From positions 1,922,001 to 1,986,000 of the forward strand of contig CAKKNE010000004.1 in assembly GCA_918797485.1 (NCBI GenBank): a DNA stretch of 64,000 bases, written 5' to 3'. Under the pieces are notes generated by a model. That model made no database searches. It worked only from the letters and a program-made list of their open reading frames with translations, and was not told where the DNA came from. The stretch's first letter is position 1, and every line of letters starts with the position of its first letter. This document shows, piece after piece, positions 8,475 through 17,640 of this stretch. Made by a program: the position numbers and the translations under genes. Source of the stretch: Pelagomonas calceolata. Its lineage: Eukaryota; Sar; Pelagophyceae; Pelagomonadales; Pelagomonadaceae.

Positions 8475-9395
8475 TTACATACTTGCCGGGGGCGCCGCGG
8501 ATCGGCGCGCCGCGGCGGTCGCAGCGACCCGCGCCGCCCGTGGCGGTGCCGGCGCCGGCTCCCAGTCGTCGCGGGTCCGGACGAGCGTCACGGACCGCCA
8601 GTCGCCGCGGAGCCACCGCTCGTTGTCGACCAGCTCCAGGCGGTCGGGCTCGAAGACGTAGACGAGGACGACGGCCGGCGAGACCGCGGCCAGGATGAAC
8701 CCGAGCGCCAGCGCGAGCACGAACGGCAGCTCGAAGACCCACCGGGCGAAAAGGGCGACGGCCAGCGCCTCCGACACGCCGGGCAGCACCGTGAGCCGCG
8801 CGGCCACGCGCCCCGCGCGCCGGATCGCGCCCACGTCCAGCTCGAGGCCCGACCGCGTCATGATCGTGCCGAGCCCCGCCGCGCGGATCGTCGCCTTGTA
8901 CGCGTGCGTCAGGGCCGCGCCGCGGAACGCGCGCGAGTTCCGCGCGAGCGCGCCGCCCAGGAGCTGGCCCGCGAGCGGCGGCAGCCCAGCCACGCGAGCG
9001 CGCGGCCCGTCGCCGACGCGAACAGCCAGACGCAGAAGATGGCCCAGCCCGGGCCCGCGCGCGGCGCGAGCAGGCCGCCGTGCGCCAGCGGCGTCAGGCA
9101 CGCGGCGCCGTACGCGAGCGCGCTCAGCGCGGCGAGGCCCGCGAGCTCCCACGGCGGCGCCGAGCCACGGATCGTAGGGGACGAACCGCGCCTCGTGGTC
9201 GCGCACTCCCAGCGCCTTGGCAAAGCCCCACGGCGAGTGCCGCCGCGGCGAGTGCCGCCGCGGCGATTCCGGCTCCGCGCGGCGCGGGCTGCCCTCCCCC
9301 GATTTGGCCTCCATCGTGAGCCGCGACGCCGGTTCCGCGCGGCGCGGGCTGCCCGCCTCCAGCTGCTCCGCCCCCCTGGCCTCCATCGAGCCCAT
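8475..9395 (-). pseudogene. NHA/NHE9B-type Na+/H+ exchanger fragment, frame-interrupted and C-terminally short
   Basis: The best-preserved part, about residues 140-255, matches the mitochondrial/bacterial NHA (CPA2) family: a LPPLAGQLLGGALARNS segment, LTVLPGVSEALAVALFARW, and FVLALALGFILAAVSPAVV. The protein stops about 65 residues after the SPAVV motif. Family members continue for roughly 200-300 residues, so most of the transport core is missing. A hydrophobic stretch from WELAGLAALSALAYG to GRALAWLG (about 9000-9155) is coded in a different frame from the parts before and after it, so two compensating shifts are needed. Pseudogene, sequence errors or small introns are all possible. The N-terminal 60 residues repeat GSPRRAEP. 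The convergent neighbour ends 46 bp away. Confidence 0.55.
9231..9354. repeat. Short tandem and direct repeats in the exchanger N-terminus
   Basis: A 15-bp unit is repeated at 9231-9245 and 9246-9260. A 24-bp string ending GGGCTGCCC occurs at 9271-9294 and again at 9331-9354 with one mismatch. They encode RRHSP and GSPRRAEP repeats in the minus-strand gene. Confidence 0.6.
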
Positions 9396-9809
9396 CGTCC
9401 CGTTGAACCGTGCGCCGCCCGGTGGTCGCGCCCGGCGCCCAAGAGGACGGTCCGGAGGCGCGCAGCGCTTCGACTCCGCGCGAGGATGCCTGCGAGGGCT
9501 GCCCCTCGGCCTTGTGAGAGCTTGCTAGTATGCCGCTTGACTCAGAGATGAAGCCGAGTGCGAGGGCGGAGCCCTGCGGAGGCGTCGCCGGGCGGCCCGC
9601 CGGGACGCGGTAGAGCAGAGGTAACAAATAGCTAGTGGTCGTCAATTTTCCACCTTTTTGTGTTTGCTGCACCCTCCTAACTCTTCGCGGCCGCCGTATT
9701 TCCCATCGGCAGCGAACGTGCTGCCGCCGCCGCCGTGCGTCCCACCGGCAGCGAACGTGCTGCCGCCGCCGCTGCCCCGCGCCCCGGCGCCCCGGCCGCG
9801 CCGCGTCCC
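9396..9809. other. Divergent promoter region
   Basis: No gene is supported. GGGCTGCCC lies at 9496-9504, about 100 bp upstream of the exchanger start. A CCGCCGTGCGTCCCACCGGC-like string is partly duplicated near 9695-9770 (GGCAGCGAACGTGCTGCCGC twice). The gap separates the exchanger fragment from the PurU-like gene. Confidence 0.4.
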
Positions 9810-10885
9810 ATGGCCGCGGCGCTGCTGGGCCCCCTGGCCGCGGCCAGCATGGACGACTCGCGCCACTCCGTCCGGTCCGGCGGCACGTCCGTCGCCAGCG
9901 AAAACTTCTACGCCACGAACGACTGGGACCCGGCGCCGTCCCCGGCGAAGAACACCGCCGCGCCCAAGGCCACGCTCCGCGTGCTCGGCCGCGAGTCCGT
10001 GAACGTCAACATGGCCATGGCCGAGCTCCTCAACTCCCACGGCTGCGTCGTCGAGCACTCGGAGCAGCACCGCGACCGGGAACTGGGCGGCTACTTCCAG
10101 CGCGCCGTCTTCGACTGGTCGGCGGCCGCGCGGACATCGACGTTCGGGCGCCCCGCGACCGCGTCTCCACGATGGTTCTCACGCACAGGTCGGCGATGCG
10201 CTGCAGCCAGGAGAGCTTGCAACGGGCGCTCGACGAGGTCTGCGGCCGCCTCGAGCTCGAGTACCAGCTCGAGTGGGGCACGCGGCCCAAGAGACTGTGC
10301 GTCTTCGTCTCGAAGTACGACCACGTGCTCTGGGAGATCCTCCTGCGCCACAAGGCCGGCGAGCTCCCCTGCGACATCCCCCTCATCATCTCGAACCACG
10401 CCGACCTCAAGCCGGTCGCCGACGCGTTCGGCGTGCGCTTCGAGGTATTTAAAGTCACGAAGGCCACGAAGCGCGAGGTCGAGAACGCGGAGATCCGGCT
10501 CATGGAGGAGCTCGAGATCGACCTCGTGGTCCTCGCGCGGTACATGCAGATCATCTCCGACGAGTTCTGCGCGACCTACCCGTGCCGCGTGATCAACATC
10601 CACCACTCGTTCCTCCCGGCCTTCATCGGCTCGAAGCCCTACCACCGCGCGCACGAGCGCGGCGTCAAGCTCATCGGCGCGACGGCGCACTACGCGACCG
10701 CGAACCTCGACGAGGGCCCGATCATCGAGCAGGGCACGGAGCGCGTCTCGCACCGCGACACGGTCGACGACCTGCTGCGGAAGGGCCGCGGCGTCGAGCG
10801 CGTCGTCCTCCTCGCCGCGCTGCGCGCGCACCTCGACGACCGGATCATCGTCTACGGCAACAAGACGGTCGTCTTCGCCGACTAG
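9810..10885 (+). CDS. purU: Formyltetrahydrofolate deformylase (PurU-like), one intron
   Basis: PurU hydrolyses 10-formyl-THF to formate and THF. The protein is predicted from exons 9810-10117 and 10189-10885 (334 residues). The N-terminal part is an ACT-like domain (ATLRVLGRESVNVN to EHSEQHRD then GGYFQRAVFDW). The C-terminal formyltransferase domain shows IPLIISNHADL, INIHHSFLPAFIGSKPYHRAHERGVKLIGATAHYA given here only in outline, and the catalytic LDEGPIIEQ. The asparagine-histidine-aspartate set is intact. The two domains lie in different frames, joined exactly by the 71-nt intron. The start is the ATG of MAAALLGPL; the preceding codons could be a transit peptide in a longer form. A mitochondrial location would be usual for eukaryotic members. 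Confidence 0.9.
10118..10188 (+). other. Introner-like intron with 8-bp flanking direct repeat
   Basis: The intron is GTCGGCGGCC to CTCACGCACAG, 71 nt. Splicing gives FDW-SAMRCSQESL in frame. The string GGTCGGCG occurs at 10117-10124 across the donor and again at 10188-10195 across the acceptor, exactly one intron length apart, as left by insertion of a DNA-transposon-like introner. No terminal inverted repeat is obvious. Confidence 0.75.
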
Positions 10886-11190
10886 CCGCACATCTCCCTG
10901 TTCATATCCGCGCATTCCGCGCCTATTGTTCATATCTCGCTCCGTCGAGGCGGCCGCGCTCCGGAGCCCGTGTTGTACACATACCCCATATAACCAATGT
11001 TTATTATGATCAATCGATAAAGTAGCCGATGTCTCGAACCCCCCCCCCCCCCCATCCCCCCTCCAGGCTCCAGCCCCCTTCAAACCCGAGCGTCAACTTG
11101 GGGAGCCACATCGTGTGTATTTTACAGCTGCCCGGGCCGCAGCGAGCGCGCCGCCGCATAGTGGTCGACGGGCCGCCTCGGATCGCAGCG
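10886..11190. other. Intergenic region with C15 run
   Basis: No gene is seen. A run of 15 C lies at 11039-11053. The left part is AT-richer and probably holds the 3' UTR of the deformylase gene. Confidence 0.4.
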
Positions 11191-11625
11191 ATGTCGGGGG
11201 CAGCCGAGGCCGCCTTCCGCAAGTGGTACCGGACGCAGTCCGTGGCGGCGGTCCTCTGCACCGGCTTCCTGGTCGTGGAGAAGCCCGTGGCCATGGGCCT
11301 GGCCGCGGAACTGGGCGTCCTCGCGCTGGCCGCCTTCACGGGCGCCTGCGGCTGGCGGCTGCTGCGCTGCACGAAGCAGGAGCTCGTCGTCCTGTACCAG
11401 CTCTACGCGGTGCTCTGCACCTGCCTCTGCATGGCGCTCGTCTACGTCGTCATGATGCCCGCGTTCCGGGCCTTCGCCTTCCGCGCGGAGGGCGCCGCCG
11501 TGGCGGACCACCACGTCGCGGCGACGTTCGCGTCGCTCGTCTACGGGTGCATCTCCGCCAAGGCCACGACCTGCGCGAACACCTACGGCGAGGCCGTCGT
11601 GCCCATCCACAAGAAGCGGGACTGA
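11191..11625 (+). CDS. Small membrane protein of unknown function
   Basis: The 144-residue protein starts at the ATG of MSGAAEAAFRKWYR. Three to four hydrophobic helices are visible: AVLCTGFLVVEKPVAMGL to LGVLALAAFTGACG, LYAVLCTCLCMALVYVV, and HHVAATFASLVYGC. The C-terminus is KKRD, close to a KKxx ER-retrieval signal, which would fit an ER or Golgi membrane protein. I do not recognise the family. Its tail faces the formate transporter gene 170 bp away. Confidence 0.6.
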   Translation: MSGAAEAAFRKWYRTQSVAAVLCTGFLVVEKPVAMGLAAELGVLALAAFTGACGWRLLRCTKQELVVLYQLYAVLCTCLCMALVYVVMMPAFRAFAFRAEGAAVADHHVAATFASLVYGCISAKATTCANTYGEAVVPIHKKRD

Positions 11626-11794
11626 GGCTCTTGTGGAAATCCCTGTGCATACCCCTGTCCATAGTAGTCTGTCCATAGTATAAACAACTTAAATCTACTG
11701 AAGTAGTATGCACAGGGTATGGACACAAGGCGGGCGGCGCGCGGGAAAGAAAAATGGACAGGGCCGCGCGCCGGCACCCGCGAACGGACAGGGC

Positions 11795-12841
11795 CTAGGC
11801 CTCGGTGAGCTTCTCGGCCGGCGCGCCGGCGGCCTCGGCCTCGCGCTTGAGCTTGGCCTCCCAGCCGTCCTTGTTGACGAGCCAGAAGGGGAAGACGAGG
11901 AACCAGGCGCCGATGACGGACCCGATGGTCACGGGGATGAAGTTGTTCCAGAAGGCGTTGAGGAAGTTCACGCGGCTGTCGATGTACGAGCCGCCGACGA
12001 TGATGCCGCCCGGGATGAGGAACTCGTTGACGACGAGGTGGTCGAAGCCCGACGAGATGAAGAGCTCGATGGGCAGCCAGATCATGATGAACTTGGAGAT
12101 GGGCTCGGTCGCGATCATCTGGAGCCAGATGGCGAGGCAGACCATCCAGTTGCAGCCCGCGCCGCGGATGAGCGCCGTGCCGAAGTGCTGCGTGCACTTG
12201 GCCTTGGCGGCCTTGATGAGCTTGCAGATGTTGCCGTACTTGTTGCTGCCCGTCGAGCAGAAGTCGCCGTTGTTGAAGTGCTCCTGGAAGGCCGCCGAGT
12301 TCTCGTAGAAGATCTTGTTGTTGTTCTCGAGCGCGCCGCCGCTGTCCGCGTAGTTCTTGTTGTCGACGGCGACCGTCATGATGAGGCCCGTCTGCCACGC
12401 GAAGACGACGAAGTGGAGGATCGCGCCGAGCAGGTTGAAGGTCCAGCAGACGACCCAGTTAATGAGCGTGGCCTTGATCTCGGCCGCGCGGTCCTCGGGC
12501 TTGGCCGCGAGGCAGGCGAAGGTGCAGAACATGTAGTTCGCCGTGATGAGCTCGCAGCCCTGGCAGAGCACGATGAACGTGAGGCCGAAGGGGATGCCGA
12601 AGCCGGCGAAGACGAAGTTGTTGACGCCCGTCGACGAGCCCCAGCGGCCGCCGACCTGGCAGGACATCATGACGCCGAAGCTCAAGAGGAGTCCAGCCTG
12701 AATTGACAGCAGCACGGTCATGAGCGGCCGCGTCATCATGCGCGCGTTGACGACCTCGCCGACGTTGATCACGAAGCCCATGACCTCGGGCTGCGTGTTG
12801 AAGACGCGCTTGACGTTCACGTACGTGTTCGCCGTGGCCAT
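11795..12841 (-). CDS. Formate/nitrite transporter (FNT) family channel
   Basis: FNT proteins are pentameric six-helix channels for formate, nitrite or related monovalent anions. The 348-residue protein starts at MATANTYVNVKRVF. It shows the FNT helices in order: LLLSFGVMMSCQVGG, NNFVFAGFGIPFGLTFIVLCQGCELITANYMFCT in outline, NWVVCWTFNLLGAI, then after a long insert GAGCNWMVCLAIWL, FIMIWLPIELFISSGFDHLVVN and IIVGGSYIDSRVN to WFLVFPFW. The CNW before the fourth helix pair and the GFDH motif with its histidine are family hallmarks. A roughly 65-residue hydrophilic insert with several cysteines precedes CNW and is unusual. In algae this family includes NAR1, which supplies nitrite to the plastid; which substrate applies here is unknown. 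Confidence 0.88.
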   Translation of the reverse strand: MATANTYVNVKRVFNTQPEVMGFVINVGEVVNARMMTRPLMTVLLSIQAGLLLSFGVMMSCQVGGRWGSSTGVNNFVFAGFGIPFGLTFIVLCQGCELITANYMFCTFACLAAKPEDRAAEIKATLINWVVCWTFNLLGAILHFVVFAWQTGLIMTVAVDNKNYADSGGALENNNKIFYENSAAFQEHFNNGDFCSTGSNKYGNICKLIKAAKAKCTQHFGTALIRGAGCNWMVCLAIWLQMIATEPISKFIMIWLPIELFISSGFDHLVVNEFLIPGGIIVGGSYIDSRVNFLNAFWNNFIPVTIGSVIGAWFLVFPFWLVNKDGWEAKLKREAEAAGAPAEKLTEA

Positions 12842-12890
12842 CGGGCGCGGCTCCGTGTGGGCGTTGGAGTGGCATAGCACTGCGGGCGGG

Positions 12891-13007
12891 GCGCGCGCGG
12901 TCAATCATCGAACGCGTTCCCCCGCTCGTCGGGGCGGCGGTGCCGCGGCGCGCGCGGTCAATCATCGAACGCGTTCCCCCGCTCGTCGGGGCGGCGCTGC
13001 CGCGGCG
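12891..13007. repeat. 57-bp tandem duplication upstream of the FNT gene
   Basis: The unit runs from GCGCGCGCGGTCAATCATCG to the next GCGCGCGCGG at 12948 and is then repeated almost exactly (one G/C change). It starts 50 bp before the FNT start codon, so it lies in the promoter or 5' UTR. Confidence 0.8.
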
Positions 13008-13480
13008 CGCGACCGGGGGCTGCCCCCGGGCCACGTGCGTTCGTGCGTTTGTTGACGCGGCGGCACCGAGGTGCCGTTGCCGCGGGGGGCGGGTGGGGGC
13101 CGGACGGCGGCACGCGTTGCTTGCCTTTGTGGGCGACCATGGTTGCGTTGCGTTTTTTTTGGCAGGGGCGAACAGGAGAAGGGCACAGTCAGTGTGATAG
13201 CGAAATGTACCCACGTCAAGAGGTAAGGTACCAGTGTCAAGAGGTAAGGTACGAATAGGGGGTAAAAGGTAAGAGAGAGGAAAGCTCTTCTTTTAAGCCG
13301 GCGGCATCTCTGGAACCCCCTTTTTGATAGATAATTCGAAGATCGCTATGCATAGGTCCGCACGCGGCGCAATATCATTGATGTACGGTTTTTCTGAGCG
13401 ATTAATAGGTGCCACAGTTCGGCAATGAGCCAGTCTGAGGAGATACTGTCCCCGGGGCGCGGCTTCAGGGCGAGAATCCG

Positions 13481-13503
13481 CTAGTGGCCTGTAAGACACT
13501 AGC
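13481..13503 (-). promoter_or_regulatory. Palindromic promoter-proximal motif, copy 4
   Basis: On the minus strand GCTAGTGTCTTACAG then GCCACTAG. It lies 227 bp upstream of the ABCF start codon. Confidence 0.5.
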
Positions 13504-13729
13504 CAGCCCTAAAGCGACGCATTTTTTGTAGCTCTACAGCTACGCGGTGTAATATATAGCATTTCGGACGACGCTATACGCGTGTACGCGTTTGCACATA
13601 CGGTGTAGCACGTTGGCCGCTCTGCGAGGGACGAGGAACGCTAGTAGCACTGCAGCGCAGCAGCGAGAGCTTTGCAGTGCGAGCAGACGAGCTGCAGCCG
13701 CTTGCTACGCAAAGGAGCCGCAAAGCACT

Positions 13730-16700
13730 ATGGGCAAGGCCAAGGGCAAGAAGGGCCGCCGGCAGCAGGACTCGTCCGACGACGACGACTTCGTCGACCC
13801 CATCCAGGCCGCGCTGGCCGCGGGCGGCGGCGACGACGCCGCCGTCGCGGTGCCCGCGAAGAAGGCGCCGAAGAAGAAGAAGGGCCGGCAGGCGAAGGGC
13901 GCCGCCGCCGCCGCCGAGGACGACGACGCGCCCGCCGCGCCGCCGCCGCCGCCGCCGCCGGCCCGGAAACAGAAGAAGGGCGGGCGGTTCCGCGGCGACA
14001 GCTCCGAGGACGAGGCGCCGGCGCCGGCGCCGGCCGACGACGCGCCCAAGAAGCTGAGCCGGGCGCAGCTGCGCAAGCAGAAGCTCGCCAAGAAGGCCGG
14101 CCGCGCGGAGCCCGAGCCCGAGCCCGAGCCCGCGGCGCCGCCGCCTCCACCAGAGGAGGAGGATGAGGAGGAGGAGGAAGAGGTAGAAGTGGCGGCGCCG
14201 GCGCCGCGGCGGAAGAAGGACAAGAAGGCGGCGCGGCGCGCGGCGGCGATGGCGGCGATGCTGGCGGACGAGCCGTCCGAGGACGAGGAGGAGGACGACG
14301 ACGAGGCGGAGACGGTGGCGGAGGAGACGGTGGTAGAGGAACCCCAGGTGAAAACGAAGAAGAAGATGAGCAAGGCCGAGCGGCGGCGCGCGAAGGCGGC
14401 GCCCGGCGCGGAGGCGGAGGACGCCGTCGCGGCGCCGGCGCCGGCGCCGGCCGTCGCCGCGGCGCCTCCAAAAAAGCTCTTCGGGGGCGGCAAGAAGACC
14501 GACGCCTTCGCGGCGGCCATGGCCGCGGCCGAGGAGAGGGACGAGGACAACGGCGACGCCGACCAACTCAAGGCGTCGCTCGACAAGTACCGCAAGAAGC
14601 TCAAGAAGGCGAGTGCCGAGGACGCCGCGAAGTACGAAGCCAAAATAGCCAAGTACGAGAAGAAGCTCGAAGCGCTCGACGAGGCAAAGAAGCGGAAGGC
14701 CGCGGACGCCGACAAGGACGTGGACACGGACGCGGCCCTGGCGGCCCAGGGCGGGTTGCTGGGCGGCGACGACGCGTGGCGCGACGACTCGAACGACCAC
14801 CACGGGCGGGGGCCGCGCGTCGAGGCGACGTTCGAGGCGTGTCTCGCGAACGCCGTGAGGGCGAACGACGGCCAGGCCCTGTCGAGCAAGGCCCGGCGCA
14901 AGCTCGAGAAGGACTACGCGTCCCGGAAACGGGCCGCCGAGGCCTACGCCGCGAAGGAGCAGGCCTCGCTCGAGGGCGCGCAGTTCGCCTGTTCGCAATC
15001 CGCAATTGATGAAAATGACGCGGCCTGGCTCAACGCGCTAGACGTCAAGATCGACTCCTTCACGATCTCCGCCGCGGGCAAGACGCTCTTCGAGAACTCG
15101 TCTTTATTAATTGCGCACGGGCGGCGGTACGGCATCGTCGGCCCGAACGGCCGCGGGAAGACGACGCTCCTGAAGATGATCGCGTCCGGCGACTTGCGGG
15201 TGCCGCCGCGCGTGCAGTGTTTATACGTGGAGCAGGAGGTCCAGGCCGACGACACGACCGCGGTGGACGCGGTCCTGAAGGCCGACGTCGAGCGGACGGC
15301 GTTGATGGCCGAGGAGGTTTCATTAACGAAAAAGCTCGAGACGCTCGCGGGCGCCGCCCAGGCCGAGGCGACGGACCGATTGCGGGTCGTCGGCGAGGAA
15401 CTCAAGGCCATCGGCGCGTCCGCGGCCGACGCGAAGGCGCGGCGGATCCTGTTCGGGCTGGGCTTCTCGCCGGAGATGCAAGTGCGGGCCACGAAGCTGT
15501 TTTCCGGCGGCTGGCGCATGCGCATCTCCTTGGCGCGGGCGCTCTTCATGGAGCCTATTTTGCTGATGCTCGACGAGCCGACGAATCACTTGGACTTGAA
15601 CGCCGTCATTTGGCTGGATGATTACTTGCAAAAATACAAGCATACCATATTGGTCGTGTCGCACGACCAGGACTTCTTGAATTCGGTGTGTGACGAGACG
15701 CTGCACATCTCGGAGCAGCGGACGCTCGACCACTACCGGGGCAACTACGACACGTTTAAGGCCCTCGAACGGCAGAAGCGGAACCAGCAGCAAAAGGCCT
15801 GGGAGAAGCAGGAGAAGCAGCTCAAGGCCCTGAAGGGCAAGGGCGGCAACTCGAAGAAGAAGGCCGAGGAGCTCATGAAGAATAGTCGGAGTAAGCGCGA
15901 ACCGAAGGACAAGAAGAAGCAGCAGGCCATCGCTTCCGGCCAAGCGTCGGCCGACGTCACGACGCTCATCGAGCGGCCCAAGGAGTATGCGGTCGAGATG
16001 GAGTTCCCGCCCGTGCCTCGATTGGCGCCGCCCGTTTTGCAAGTTATCGACGCGCAGTTTCGATACGCGCCGCAACTCCCGCTCATCTTCACGGACATGA
16101 ATTTTGGCATCGACCAGGACTCGAGGATTTGTGTCGTCGGGAATAATGGTAGCGGGAAGACGACTTTATTAAATTTGTTGACGGGCAAGCTGCAATGCAC
16201 GGACGGCGACGTGAAGCGGAACCCGAAGCTCCGCATAGGCGTATATAATCAGCACTTCGTCGAGCGCCTACCGATGGACGAGTCGCCCGTCGACTACCTG
16301 CGGAGATTGTTTGAAGACGAGACGTATCAAAGTATAAGGAACATGTTAGGAAGGTACGGCCTGCAGGGCCACGCGCACACGATTGCCATGCGCGACCTGA
16401 GCGGGGGCCAGAAGGCGCGCGTGGTGCTGTGTGAGCTGTCGCTGGCCGCGCCGCACATGCTTCTGTTGGACGAGCCGACGAACAACCTGGACATCGAGAC
16501 GATCGACGCGCTATGCGACGCCATCAACGGGTATGATGGGGGCGTGATCTGCGTGACGCACGACGCGCGGCTGATCGAAGCGACGAACATGCGGCTCTGG
16601 GTCGTGGAAGACAGGATGGTCGTCGAGTGGGGCGAGCCCTTCGACGCCTACCGGGACCACCTCCTGGAGAAGCTCGAGAAGGCCATGAACGACGCCGAGT

Positions 16701-16774
16701 CGCGCGTGACGGCCGCGGGCGTGAGTGTCGACATGGGGGGGAACCGCTGCGGGGAGGGTCCCACGATGATTTAA
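13730..16774 (+). CDS. ABCF-type ATPase (ABCF1/GCN20-like translation factor)
   Basis: ABCF proteins are soluble twin-ATPase factors acting on ribosomes or on eIF2/Gcn2 signalling. The 1014-residue protein starts at MGKAKGKKGRRQQ. Residues 1 to about 300 are highly charged and low in complexity, with KKK, DDD and EEE runs, like the eIF2-binding tail of ABCF1. A charged helical stretch follows. ATPase domain 1 has GPNGRGKTT, FSGGWRMR and LLMLDEPTNHLD. A linker rich in K and Q follows (KRNQQQKAWEKQEKQLKAL). Domain 2 has GNNGSGKTT, LSGGQKAR and MLLLDEPTNNLD. All Walker and signature motifs are intact and no membrane segment is present. The palindromic motif sits 227 bp upstream of the start. ABCF1 rather than GCN20 is inferred from the tail. 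Confidence 0.93.
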   Translation: MGKAKGKKGRRQQDSSDDDDFVDPIQAALAAGGGDDAAVAVPAKKAPKKKKGRQAKGAAAAAEDDDAPAAPPPPPPPARKQKKGGRFRGDSSEDEAPAPAPADDAPKKLSRAQLRKQKLAKKAGRAEPEPEPEPAAPPPPPEEEDEEEEEEVEVAAPAPRRKKDKKAARRAAAMAAMLADEPSEDEEEDDDEAETVAEETVVEEPQVKTKKKMSKAERRRAKAAPGAEAEDAVAAPAPAPAVAAAPPKKLFGGGKKTDAFAAAMAAAEERDEDNGDADQLKASLDKYRKKLKKASAEDAAKYEAKIAKYEKKLEALDEAKKRKAADADKDVDTDAALAAQGGLLGGDDAWRDDSNDHHGRGPRVEATFEACLANAVRANDGQALSSKARRKLEKDYASRKRAAEAYAAKEQASLEGAQFACSQSAIDENDAAWLNALDVKIDSFTISAAGKTLFENSSLLIAHGRRYGIVGPNGRGKTTLLKMIASGDLRVPPRVQCLYVEQEVQADDTTAVDAVLKADVERTALMAEEVSLTKKLETLAGAAQAEATDRLRVVGEELKAIGASAADAKARRILFGLGFSPEMQVRATKLFSGGWRMRISLARALFMEPILLMLDEPTNHLDLNAVIWLDDYLQKYKHTILVVSHDQDFLNSVCDETLHISEQRTLDHYRGNYDTFKALERQKRNQQQKAWEKQEKQLKALKGKGGNSKKKAEELMKNSRSKREPKDKKKQQAIASGQASADVTTLIERPKEYAVEMEFPPVPRLAPPVLQVIDAQFRYAPQLPLIFTDMNFGIDQDSRICVVGNNGSGKTTLLNLLTGKLQCTDGDVKRNPKLRIGVYNQHFVERLPMDESPVDYLRRLFEDETYQSIRNMLGRYGLQGHAHTIAMRDLSGGQKARVVLCELSLAAPHMLLLDEPTNNLDIETIDALCDAINGYDGGVICVTHDARLIEATNMRLWVVEDRMVVEWGEPFDAYRDHLLEKLEKAMNDAESRVTAAGVSVDMGGNRCGEGPTMI

Positions 16775-16995
16775 GAAGATGGCAGGAGGCGCAGCCGGTC
16801 TACGCGTATGATGTGTCTACCTACGAACGCGAGAGTGGTTCCTTGGCGCCGTTGCTGAAGTCCCTGTCGAATTGCGCACGGGTCCACTCATTGCCCCGAA
16901 GCCTGGCTTGCCTCGTTAAGCGTGACAACTGCTCGCACCAAGTCATAAGTAGCTACACTCTCTCGGAGTAAACAGATTCTTTCGAGTTCTTTTAA

Positions 16996-17640
16996 TTATT
17001 CTAGGGCTGCGCGCGACGCCGCGGCCCCGCTACGACGCGACACACTCAGGCCTCGTGCTCGTCGTCGCGCTGGCCCCGCCGCCGCCGCCGCGGCGGCCGC
17101 GCCGCGGCCTCCTCGTCGACTTCGTCCTCGTCCTCGCGGCGGCGCTTGGACAGCGCTTGGAGAGCGGCATATCCGATCCTTCACAAATTTGTCTCCCGGG
17201 GTGAGCTCAGCAAGCCGCCCTTTGAGCGCAAAACCGCGCGGCCAGGGCTTGAACGCCTTGTTTCTAAACATCTTCTCAGCATCTCGATAAGGCGAACTTG
17301 GAGGGACTTCGTCAAAATCTAACAGACCGAGCCCGACGCACACGGCGTCCGATTCCTCCCCCGGTCTTTCGAAGTCCGAGTCGTTGTCCTTGTCCTGCGT
17401 CTTCTTGTGCGCATCAATCATCTCGTCGAGCGACTCGTTCACGAGGTAGGGCTGCTCGTTGCCCTCGCCGACGACGAGCACCGTGACGGCCATCCAATCG
17501 CCGTCCTCCTTCTCGATACCGACTACCTTGCGCTCGCCCTCGTCCTCGTCGTCGTCGTCGAATTCTTTCCCGACGTAGCGGTTCACGAGTTTCTGGCGCT
17601 CCGCGGCCTCGCTGTCCGTCGGCGTCTTGCGTTTGGGCAT
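16996..17640 (-). CDS. Small acidic protein of unknown function; C-terminal frame uncertain
   Basis: The protein starts at MPKRKTPTDSEAAERQKLVNRYVGKEF and continues with an acidic patch (DDDDEDEGE), a VVGIEKEDGDWMAVTVLVVGEG strand region and DAEKMFRNKAFKPWPRGF. I do not know the family. The frame shown ends in an arginine/alanine-rich tail. An alternative frame from about 17165 reads SKRRREDEDEVDEEAA and ends at a stop at 17046, which looks more natural beside the acidic N-terminus. A roughly 40-nt intron (GTGAAGG to TCCAAG on the minus strand) would connect to it. The start is well supported, the last 55 residues are not. Confidence 0.5.
   Translation of the reverse strand: MPKRKTPTDSEAAERQKLVNRYVGKEFDDDDEDEGERKVVGIEKEDGDWMAVTVLVVGEGNEQPYLVNESLDEMIDAHKKTQDKDNDSDFERPGEESDAVCVGLGLLDFDEVPPSSPYRDAEKMFRNKAFKPWPRGFALKGRLAELTPGDKFVKDRICRSPSAVQAPPRGRGRSRRGGRGAAAAAAAAGPARRRARGLSVSRRSGAAASRAALE

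Larger units (their letters stand above)
12842..13729. other. Long divergent promoter region
   Basis: This 888-bp gap between the FNT and ABCF genes contains a 57-bp tandem duplication, a GGGCTGCCC at 13017-13025 (176 bp from the FNT start), two nearby AGAGGTAAGGTA strings at 13218-13251, and a palindromic motif at 13481-13503. The right half is AT-richer with a GTAATATATAGC string near 13550. I see no supported gene. Confidence 0.5.

Noticed and set aside
13574-14998. A 474-codon minus-strand frame opposite the ABCF N-terminus
   Set aside because: It contains runs of L, R and V caused by GAG/AAG and GCC repeats on the other strand and has no domain.
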